Positions 24,547-30,394 of a stretch of 38,012 nt of DNA are shown here, in pieces; positions within the stretch are counted from its first letter, which is position 1; every line of letters starts with the position of its first letter. The stretch is from Modestobacter caceresii (GTDB lineage Bacteria; Actinomycetota; Actinomycetes; Mycobacteriales; Geodermatophilaceae), in NCBI RefSeq assembly GCF_000761485.1, contig NZ_JPMX01000043.1:1-38012 (forward strand), given 5' to 3'. The translations under genes and the position numbers were made by a program. Below the pieces are notes generated by a model, which was given only the letters and a program-made list of their open reading frames with translations, was not told the DNA's origin and searched no databases.

Positions 24547-24708
24547 GTCCCGTTCCTCTCGCCCGGCCGGTGTCCCCGGCCTCCCCCTGCGGGTGGGTCA
24601 GGGGTCTCCCGCCCACCTCCGGATCGACGCTAGGTCGCTCCGGTGACGGGCAGGTGTCCGGCGCGAGACGACTGGACGGCGCGCCGCGGTGGGACGGGAC
24701 GGGGGTGC

Positions 24709-25350
24709 TCAGCCGGCCGAACCGCAGCCGCCGGCACCGCAGGCGCAGCCACCGCAACCGGCCGCCGGGGCCGGGGCCGGCCGGCGGGCGACCCGCGCCA
24801 TGCCGACGGCCCCGGCCAGGTTGGCCAGGCCGAGGGCCCCGACCGTCCCCGCGGCGAGGACGCGCGCCGTGGCCAGCAGGGCGTCGACCCCACCGAGCAC
24901 GGCGATCGCCACCGCGGCGGCCGCGACCAGCACGGCACCACCGAGGGCCAGCGGACGCCGGTCGGTGGCGGCGACGGCCAGGGCCGGCAGCGCGATGACG
25001 CCGGCGGCGACGAACAGCCAGCCGGTCGCCGTCGCCGACAGCAGTGCCATGCCCATGGCGAGGGCCCCGAGCCAGACGCCGCCCGCGCCGACCAGCGCGG
25101 CCGCGCGCTCGACGGCACCGGTGCGGGCACGGCGCAGCACCCGCACGCCCTGGACGACGCCGAACAGGCCGACCGCGCCCAGCAGCACCCGCGGACCCAC
25201 CTCGGACCAGGTCAGCGCCAGGACCGCGAGCGCGAGCAGGACGCCGCCCAGCGCCGCCATCCGCGGCCAGGTGGCCCGGGCCTGCTCCGGGGTGGGTGGG
25301 GTGATCGGGGAGCTCCCGGCCTGCCGGCCGGCGGTCACGGCGTTCGTCAC
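24709..25350 (-). CDS. multi-spanning membrane protein with Cys/Gly-rich tail
   Basis: The 213-aa protein has about six hydrophobic segments, among them MAALGGVLLALAVLALTW, VLLGAVGLFGVVQGV, GWLFVAAGVIALPALAVAA and GGAVLVAAAAVAIAVLGG, in paired arrangement recalling HdeD/DUF308 membrane proteins, but the match is loose. The C-terminus AAGCGGCACGAGGCGSAG has four cysteines and could bind metal. GTG at 25350 (GGGAGA upstream) is preferred; the frame continues further upstream but with poor protein quality. It is divergent from the DUF1206 gene across about 160 bp. Confidence 0.7.
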   Translation of the reverse strand: MTNAVTAGRQAGSSPITPPTPEQARATWPRMAALGGVLLALAVLALTWSEVGPRVLLGAVGLFGVVQGVRVLRRARTGAVERAAALVGAGGVWLGALAMGMALLSATATGWLFVAAGVIALPALAVAATDRRPLALGGAVLVAAAAVAIAVLGGVDALLATARVLAAGTVGALGLANLAGAVGMARVARRPAPAPAAGCGGCACGAGGCGSAG

Positions 25351-25451
25351 GCCGCCATTCTCCCTCACCGACCGGGATCCGTCCCGTACGGACCGGCACC
25401 CCCGGTCCCGCACGCGCTCCCCCGGCGGTCGACCGCGTGTTGTGCCACGCT

Positions 25452-25475
25452 GATCGCCGCTTGCGACAGGCGATC
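25452..25475. repeat. inverted repeat upstream of DUF1206 gene
   Basis: GATCGCC (25452-25458) and GGCGATC (25469-25475) are separated by 10 nt, and GGCGATCGCC at 25469-25478 is itself palindromic. The location, about 30 nt before the ribosome binding site of the first DUF1206 gene and within the divergent intergenic region, fits an operator or a leader hairpin. Function unproven. Confidence 0.4.
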
Positions 25476-25507
25476 GCCGAGCACACGGCGACACAGGAGG
25501 AACGGTC

Positions 25508-26344
25508 ATGGGCACCTCGGGAACCGCGGCGAGCGCCGACCGGGCAGGCAACAGCGACGCGCTGGAGAACCTGGCGCGGGTGGGGCTGATCGCCTACGGC
25601 GTCGTCCACCTGCTGCTGGCCTGGCTGTCGCTGCAACTGGCCTGGGGCGGCGGTGGCGGCTCGGCCGACCAGTCGGGCGCGATGGCCACCCTGGCCGCAC
25701 AGCCGTTCGGCAAGCTGCTGCTGTGGGTGCTGGCCCTGGGCCTGCTCGCGCTGGCCGTCTGGCAGCTGGCCGAGGTGCTGCGTCACCGGGCCGGCCTGCA
25801 GGCCTCCGGCGATGCGCGCAAGGACGCGCTCGCCACGATCGCCAAGGCGATCGCCAAGACCGTCATCTACCTGGTGCTGGCCTACACCGCGATCCGGTTC
25901 GCCACCGGTGGCGGGCAGTCCAGCTCGGGGCAGGAGGAGCAGACGGTCGCCGGGGTCCTCGGCTGGCCCGGTGGCCGCTACCTCGTCGGAGCTGCGGCCC
26001 TCGCGCTGCTCGGGGTGGGTGCCTACCTGGTGCACAAGGGCGTCACCAAGCGGTTCCTCAAGGAGATCGAGACCGCGGAGGCCTCGGCGACCCAGCGCCG
26101 GCTGATCGAGCGGCTCGGCCAGGTGGGCTACCCGGCGAAGGGGGTCGCCCTGGCGGTCGTCGGTGGCCTCCTCGGCTGGGCAGCGATCACCTTCGACTCC
26201 GACAAGGCCGGCGGGCTCGACGACGCGATGCAGACCATCCTGTCGGCGCCGTTCGGTCAGGCCCTCCTCACCCTGGTCGCCCTCGGCATCGCCGCGTTCG
26301 GCGTCTTCTGCCTCTTCCGCGCCCGGTTCCCCGAGCGCACCTGA
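25508..26344 (+). CDS. DUF1206 membrane protein (tandem copy 1)
   Basis: The 278-aa protein has three DUF1206 repeats, each with two hydrophobic helices. Repeat openings are ENLARVGLIAYGVVHLLLAWL, AIAKTVIYLVLAYTAIRF and RLGQVGYPAKGVALAVVGGL; repeat ends have WQLAEVLRHRAG, GAYLVHKGVTKRFLK and GVFCLFRARFPERT. DUF1206 proteins are inner-membrane proteins of unknown function, common in actinobacteria. ACAGGAGGAACGGTC supplies a strong ribosome binding site for the ATG. A homologue follows 34 bp downstream on the same strand. Confidence 0.9.
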   Translation: MGTSGTAASADRAGNSDALENLARVGLIAYGVVHLLLAWLSLQLAWGGGGGSADQSGAMATLAAQPFGKLLLWVLALGLLALAVWQLAEVLRHRAGLQASGDARKDALATIAKAIAKTVIYLVLAYTAIRFATGGGQSSSGQEEQTVAGVLGWPGGRYLVGAAALALLGVGAYLVHKGVTKRFLKEIETAEASATQRRLIERLGQVGYPAKGVALAVVGGLLGWAAITFDSDKAGGLDDAMQTILSAPFGQALLTLVALGIAAFGVFCLFRARFPERT

Positions 26345-26378
26345 CCGGCGCGGGTCGGGCTCCTCGGGCAGGATCACC

Positions 26379-27245
26379 GTGGTGAACGTCGTCCCGCAGC
26401 GGGTGCACGACGCGGTCGCCCGGGCCCGGGAGGTCACCGACCACCCGGTCCTCGAGCACCTCGCCCGGGTCGGGCTCGTCGCGTACGGCGTGCTGCACCT
26501 GCTCATCGGCTGGCTGACGTTCCGGATCGCCTGGTTCGTGCAGCCCGGCACCGAGGACGCCGACCAGACCGGGGCGCTGCAGGCGGTCTCCGAGTCCCCC
26601 GGCGGCCAGGTGCTGCTCTGGGGCATCGGGCTGGGCCTGTTCGCCCTGGCGCTGTGGCAGGCCGGTGAGGTGCTGCGCTGGTGGACCGGGCTGCTGCACC
26701 CCGCACGCCGGTTGCGCACCGGCGTCGTCTGCACCAAGTGCGCGGCGAAGGCCGTCGTGTACGCGGTGCTGGGGCTCACCGCCCTGTTCTTCGCCGTCGG
26801 CGCCGGCTACCAGGCCGACGAGCGGTTCCAGGCGATGGCCGACGACGCACTGGAGATCCCCGGCGGATCGACGCTGGTGGTCGCCGTCGGGCTCGGCGTC
26901 GCCGCGGTCGGCCTGTACGTGCTCGTCCGCGGGGTGACCGGGAAGTTCATGAGGGACGTCGACCTCGACTCGGCCCCCGACCGATGGGAACCGCTGATCG
27001 AGCGGCTGGGCTCCTTCGGCTACGTGGCGAAGGGCATCGCCTTCACCGTCTCCGGCGGTCTGCTGGTGTACGCGGCGGCGACCCGGGACGTGTCGACGGC
27101 GACCGGCCTGGACGGCGCGATGAACGCGATCGGCGGCGTCCCCACCGGGCGGTGGCTGCTCACCGCGGTCGCCGTCGGCTTCATGGCGTTCGGCGTGTAC
27201 GCACTGGTCCGGGCCCGCTACCCCGACCGCGACCCCGCGACCTGA
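26379..27245 (+). CDS. DUF1206 membrane protein (tandem copy 2)
   Basis: The 288-aa protein repeats the layout of its upstream neighbour: EHLARVGLVAYGVLHLLIGW, CAAKAVVYAVLGLTALFFAV, RLGSFGYVAKGIAFTVSGGL, with repeat ends WQAGEVLRWWTG, LYVLVRGVTGKFMR and VYALVRARYPDR. It is probably a tandem duplicate, diverged mainly in the loops. Two adjacent GTG codons (26379 and 26382) are possible starts; GGCAGGA lies six bases before the first. The two membrane proteins may form a hetero-oligomer. The stop is followed by a perfect palindrome and a convergent GNAT gene. Confidence 0.88.
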   Translation: MVNVVPQRVHDAVARAREVTDHPVLEHLARVGLVAYGVLHLLIGWLTFRIAWFVQPGTEDADQTGALQAVSESPGGQVLLWGIGLGLFALALWQAGEVLRWWTGLLHPARRLRTGVVCTKCAAKAVVYAVLGLTALFFAVGAGYQADERFQAMADDALEIPGGSTLVVAVGLGVAAVGLYVLVRGVTGKFMRDVDLDSAPDRWEPLIERLGSFGYVAKGIAFTVSGGLLVYAAATRDVSTATGLDGAMNAIGGVPTGRWLLTAVAVGFMAFGVYALVRARYPDRDPAT

Positions 27246-27251
27246 CCCGTC

Positions 27252-27283
27252 CTGACCACCAAAATGGCCATTTTGGTGGTCAG
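27252..27283. terminator. 32-bp perfect AT-core palindrome between convergent genes (copy 2)
   Basis: CTGACCACCAAAATGG (27252-27267) is followed by its exact mirror CCATTTTGGTGGTCAG (27268-27283). It overlaps the stop codon of the minus-strand GNAT gene and follows the DUF1206 stop by six bases. RNA from either strand would give a long stem with a T-tract, fitting a bidirectional terminator. Closely related to the element at 15112-15135. Confidence 0.8.
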
Positions 27284-27675
27284 CGGAGTCGGACCAGGCC
27301 GGCGCCGGTCGGGGTGAAGCCGCACTCGTCCAGGTAGAAGCCGCGCAGGTGGTCGTCGAAGTCGACGTGCAGCCACTCGCAGCCCGACGCCTGCGCCCCG
27401 GCCACCGCCGTCTCGACCAGCGCCCGGCCGATCCCGGTCCGGCGCCGGTCGGCCCGCACCATCGTGTCCAGCAGGAAGGCGTGCACCCCGCCGTCCCAGG
27501 CGACGTTGACGAAGCCGACCAGTTCGCCGCTCTGCACGGCGGTGACCCAGCCGAGGCTGTGCCGCTCCAGCTGGGCGCCCCAGGCGTCGGCGAGCACCGG
27601 GTGCCCGAAGCCCTCGGCGTGCAGCACGTTGACGTCGGCGTCGGCGAACGGACCGCGCCACGTGTACTCGGTCAT
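27280..27675 (-). CDS. GNAT-family N-acetyltransferase
   Basis: The 131-aa protein is a minimal GNAT: GWVTAVQSGELVGFVNVAWD, then HAFLLDTMVRADRRRTGIGR with the Arg/Gly-rich acetyl-CoA loop (R-R-x-G-I-G-x-A), and GCEWLHVDFDDHLRGFYLDE for motif B. The acceptor is not evident. Its ATG at 27675 lies 21 bases after the stop of the STAS gene on the same strand, so the two are probably co-transcribed. The stop codon lies within the palindrome shared with the DUF1206 genes. Confidence 0.88.
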   Translation of the reverse strand: MTEYTWRGPFADADVNVLHAEGFGHPVLADAWGAQLERHSLGWVTAVQSGELVGFVNVAWDGGVHAFLLDTMVRADRRRTGIGRALVETAVAGAQASGCEWLHVDFDDHLRGFYLDECGFTPTGAGLVRLR

Positions 27676-27696
27676 CGGCGCCGTGCCCTGCGCCGG

Positions 27697-28044
27697 TCAG
27701 TCGATGATGGTGAAGACGTCCCACAGGCCGGTGATCCGCAACGGCCGGGCGACGGCGCGCGTCGTGCCGCACCGCATCCGCAGATCGCGGCCACTGGCCA
27801 GAGCCGACCGGTGTGCCGTCGCCAGGGCGGAGAGCCCGGCGGAGTCGAGGAAGGTGACCCCGCGCAGGTCCACCTCCACGGTCGTGGTGCCCGGGCGGGC
27901 GAGGACCTCGAGGAGGCAGCCGCGCAGCCCCGGGGCGGTGGCGGAGTCGACCTCACCGCTGACGGAGACGGTGCAGCCGGCCGACGAGGTGGCGGCGTGT
28001 ACGTCGATGCGGGTGGGGTCGACGTCGACGTTGAGTGCGGTCAT
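27697..28044 (-). CDS. STAS-domain anti-sigma factor antagonist
   Basis: The 115-aa protein is a single STAS domain: VSGEVDSATAPGLRGCLLEV followed by VEVDLRGVTFLDSAGLSALA, where the Ser in FLDSAGL is the residue normally phosphorylated by an anti-sigma kinase and dephosphorylated by a PP2C phosphatase. It thus resembles RsbV/SpoIIAA. ATG at 28044 has GGAGG upstream; a longer frame exists but lacks that signal. It heads a two-gene unit with a GNAT. No anti-sigma kinase is adjacent, so the partner must be elsewhere; the RsbP-like phosphatase at 19145-21436 is a candidate activator. Confidence 0.88.
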   Translation of the reverse strand: MTALNVDVDPTRIDVHAATSSAGCTVSVSGEVDSATAPGLRGCLLEVLARPGTTTVEVDLRGVTFLDSAGLSALATAHRSALASGRDLRMRCGTTRAVARPLRITGLWDVFTIID

Positions 28045-28147
28045 GCGGACCTCCGGCTTAGCTCGCGTGACCGGCGGCGTCGCCGACCGGTCTCGTGCGC
28101 CGAGCAACGTGCACTCGGTCGCGGCTGGTGGTTGAACCGCACCGCGA

Positions 28148-28176
28148 ACGCTAGGGAACAGGTCGGTTGGGCACAA
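28148..28176 (-). promoter_or_regulatory. promoter for the STAS-GNAT unit
   Basis: On the minus strand TTGTGC (28176-28171) and TAGCGT (28153-28148) are separated by 17 nt, an acceptable housekeeping promoter. It would give a 5' leader of about 95 nt before the STAS start. It lies just beyond the terminator hairpin of the upstream methyltransferase gene. Confidence 0.45.
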
Positions 28177-28180
28177 GGGG

Positions 28181-28213
28181 CCCTCGGCGTGGCGCGCGGC
28201 GCCACGCCGAGGG
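28181..28213 (-). terminator. hairpin terminator of the MetE-like gene
   Basis: CCCTCGGCGTGGC (28181-28193) pairs perfectly with GCCACGCCGAGGG (28201-28213) around a 7-nt loop, giving a 13-bp stem. It starts about 24 bases after the methyltransferase stop and separates it from the STAS gene on the same strand. Confidence 0.75.
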
Positions 28214-28236
28214 AGCGGTCCAACGGACCGGGCGTG

Positions 28237-29358
28237 TCAGCCCCAGACCTCCTGCGCCGTCTCCACCACCAGGGCCAGCTTGGCCATCTGCTCGTCGCGG
28301 GTCAGCGCGTTCCCCTCCACGGTCGAGGAGAAGCCGCACTGCGGCGAGAGCGCCAACTGCTCCAGCGGCACGTGCCGCGCTGCCTCGTCGATCCGGCGCT
28401 TGAGGTCGTCCTTGCGCTCCAGCTCCGGCCGCTTGCTGGTGACCAGGCCCAGGACGACGCGCTTGCCCGGCGGCACGAACCGCAGCGGCTCGAAGCCACC
28501 GGAGCGTGCGTCGTCGTACTCCAGGAAGAAGCCGTCCACCTCCAGCCCGCCGAACAGCGCCTCGGCGACGAAGTCGTACCCGCCCTCGGCGACCCAGGAG
28601 GACCGGAAGTTGCCGCGGCACATGTGCGTGGTGACGGTGAGGCCGTCGGGCCGACCGGCGAGGGCTGCGTTGATCTGCCGGATGTACCGCTCGTGCTGGT
28701 GTTCGGCGTCGCGCCCCTGGTCGGCGAGCTCCGCACGCTGCGCCGGGTCGTTGAGGTAGGCGAGGCTGGTGTCGTCGAGCTGGAGGTAGGTGCACCCCTG
28801 GGCCGCGACCGCCTGCACCTGCTGGCGGTAGGCGGCCGACAGGGCGTCCCAGAAGCCGTCCTCGTCGGGGTAGACGGCCGGGTCGATCGCCGCAGCACCG
28901 CCCCGGTAGTGGACCATCGACGGCGACGGGATGGTCAGCTTCGCCGTCTGCCCCGGCTGCACCTGCGACTGCAGGAAGGCCAGGTCGGAGCCGAAGATCG
29001 GTTCGTCGATCGACAGCGGCCCGTCCACCCGCAGGCCGGCCGGGGTGAAGTCGATCGTGCCGTCGGCGTTCCTGAAGTGGACCTCGATGTTCTCGCGGAC
29101 CTTGCTGATGCCGTTGATCGCGTAGATGAAGTCCATGTGCCAGGACGCCCGGCGGAACTCGCCGTCGGTGGCGGTCGACAGGCCGACGTCGGCCTGCATG
29201 CGGACCACGTCGGCGATCGCCTCGTCCTCGACCCCGCGCAGCTCGGCGGCGTCGATCGCCCCGGCGGCGAACCGCTCCCGGGCGTCGAGCAGCGCCGGAG
29301 GGCGGAGCAGGCTGCCGACGTGGTCGGCACGGAACGGTGGGCCGGATCGGTCGGACAT
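28237..29358 (-). CDS. MetE C-terminal-like, cobalamin-independent methyltransferase
   Basis: The 373-aa protein is a UROD/MetE-type barrel of the cobalamin-independent methionine synthase II group, about half the length of full MetE. RADHVGSLLRP opens the barrel; TATDGEFRRASWHMDF, TYLQLDDTSLAYL, VTTHMCRGNF and LSPQCGFSS contain the residues that bind zinc in MetE (His and Cys of HMC and the later Cys). This group lacks the N-terminal folate domain, so the methyl donor may be another compound such as a methylthio or core-methylated substrate. The start is ATG at 29358; CATGCT lies six bases upstream. Divergent from the 112-aa membrane protein gene. Confidence 0.88.
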   Translation of the reverse strand: MSDRSGPPFRADHVGSLLRPPALLDARERFAAGAIDAAELRGVEDEAIADVVRMQADVGLSTATDGEFRRASWHMDFIYAINGISKVRENIEVHFRNADGTIDFTPAGLRVDGPLSIDEPIFGSDLAFLQSQVQPGQTAKLTIPSPSMVHYRGGAAAIDPAVYPDEDGFWDALSAAYRQQVQAVAAQGCTYLQLDDTSLAYLNDPAQRAELADQGRDAEHQHERYIRQINAALAGRPDGLTVTTHMCRGNFRSSWVAEGGYDFVAEALFGGLEVDGFFLEYDDARSGGFEPLRFVPPGKRVVLGLVTSKRPELERKDDLKRRIDEAARHVPLEQLALSPQCGFSSTVEGNALTRDEQMAKLALVVETAQEVWG

Positions 29359-29459
29359 GTCCTCAGCATGCTCGGTCCACCGGACCCCGGCCTCTCCGGA
29401 CGGCACCGGATCGGTGAGGCCGCGCCGGGCGCACAGCCGACAGGCGGATACTGGCCCGC

Positions 29460-29798
29460 ATGTCGAAGCGGACCGTCGTCGCCGGCACCGTCTGGGTGGC
29501 CCTCACCGTGCTGGCCTTCGGCACCGACGCGATCCTGGGTGCCGTCGTGCTGATCTTCGGTGGCGCGGCGGTCGTCGTCGTCCAGCTGTCCAGCACCTGG
29601 TCGCAGCACCCGGACTTCGAGGCGCGCGAGGTCGCCCGCGCCCGACGGCGCAAGGTCAAGTGGGAGAAGAACGCCCCCCGCCGGGAGAAGGACGCCGCCC
29701 GCTACGCCGCCCACCAGGCGCGGCAGGCCGCCAAGGCGCGCGCCGCCCAGGACCGGACGGCCCGGGCCGAGACCGCAGACGACCGCCCGGCCTCCTGA
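29460..29798 (+). CDS. small membrane protein with long charged tail, 112 aa
   Basis: One hydrophobic hairpin or two helices (VVAGTVWVALTVLAFGTDAI and GAVVLIFGGAAVVVVQL, residues about 5-43) are followed by a highly charged, Ala/Arg/Lys-rich helical tail (about 48-112). It is likely anchored in the inner membrane with the tail in the cytosol. No family recognised. GATACT ends seven bases before the ATG, so the mRNA is probably leaderless. It is divergent from the MetE-like gene and precedes a micro-ORF with its own promoter. Confidence 0.75.
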   Translation: MSKRTVVAGTVWVALTVLAFGTDAILGAVVLIFGGAAVVVVQLSSTWSQHPDFEAREVARARRRKVKWEKNAPRREKDAARYAAHQARQAAKARAAQDRTARAETADDRPAS

Positions 29799-29810
29799 GC
29801 CGAAAAGGGC

Positions 29811-29839
29811 TGGACGGCCCCGGACGACGTCCCTACCGT
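29811..29839 (+). promoter_or_regulatory. promoter of the leader micro-ORF
   Basis: TGGACG (29811-29816) and TACCGT (29834-29839) are separated by 17 nt. Seven bases separate TACCGT from the ATG at 29847, so transcription would begin at or next to the start codon. This is what supports the micro-ORF as the 5' end of a separate transcript. Confidence 0.5.
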
Positions 29840-29846
29840 CCTCGAC

Positions 29847-29888
29847 ATGGGCGACACCTCGCTGCGGCTGCGGCTGCGCACCTCCTGA
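29847..29888 (+). CDS. leaderless 13-residue leader peptide (candidate)
   Basis: The micro-ORF encodes MGDTSLRLRLRTS and stops at TGA 29886-29888. It alternates CTG and CGG/CGC codons (Leu-Arg three times), starts directly at the predicted transcription start, and is followed nine bases later by stable, partly exclusive hairpins. This is the arrangement of actinobacterial leader peptides that couple ribosome position to downstream expression. No Cys or aromatic codons point to a specific amino acid. Evidence is architectural only. Confidence 0.4.
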   Translation: MGDTSLRLRLRTS

Positions 29889-29896
29889 GCTGATCC

Positions 29897-29946
29897 GCGG
29901 GCGCTGTCACGCAGCCCCGCCGTCCGCCGGTCCAGCGACCGGCTGC
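29897..29946 (+). promoter_or_regulatory. mutually exclusive leader hairpins (putative attenuator)
   Basis: Hairpin A pairs GCGGG-GCTG (29897-29906, one bulged C) with CAGC-CCCGC (29912-29920). Hairpin B pairs GCAGCC (29911-29916) with GGCTGC (29941-29946) and cannot coexist with A. Hairpin C, CCGGTC (29927-29932) with GACCGG (29937-29942), competes with B. A ribosome stopped at the micro-ORF would disturb A first. Function is inferred. Confidence 0.4.
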
Positions 29947-30020
29947 GACCGCTCCTCCCCCGTTCCCGGCGTGCCCGCGCCGATGTCGCGGGCTGCCCGC
30001 TGCCCTCCCGGAGGTCCTCC

Positions 30021-30287
30021 ATGTCACGACCCACCCCTGCCCTCGACGGCCCGGCCGGCGCGGCCCGCGGCCAACTCGCCGACGACGCCCACGACGGCTT
30101 CGACCGGCTGACGCACGCGGTGCTCGCCGCACCCGGCGCCAGCCGGCAGCCCGCGCTCGGCGCGGTGCTGCGCGGCCTGCTGCCCGGCACCGCCGGGGTC
30201 CGCTGGCTGCACGCCGAGGGCCTGTCGCCGACCTCGCGAGCCGCGGACCTCACGGCCGCGCACTGGCTCTCCCTGCACGAGGCGTGA
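30021..30287 (+). CDS. hypothetical protein, 88 aa
   Basis: No family is recognised. The protein is Ala/Leu-rich and likely helical (GQLADDAHDGFDRLTHAVLA, then WLHAEGLSPTSRAADLTAAH and WLSLHEA at the end), without membrane segment. GGAGG lies six bases before the ATG. It is preceded by the leader peptide and hairpins, so it may be subject to attenuation. After its TGA the same frame stays open for 37 codons, ending IPRYY at 30401, which may be chance or a lost longer C-terminus. Confidence 0.55.
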   Translation: MSRPTPALDGPAGAARGQLADDAHDGFDRLTHAVLAAPGASRQPALGAVLRGLLPGTAGVRWLHAEGLSPTSRAADLTAAHWLSLHEA

Positions 30288-30394
30288 CTGGCCCACCAGC
30301 GGGCACCGCGCGCCGGGGGCCGGGCGACCGGGCACGGTCCGCGCCCGGACAGCCGGCACGGCCACGCACCCGGCGCGCAGGCCATCCCGCGCTA

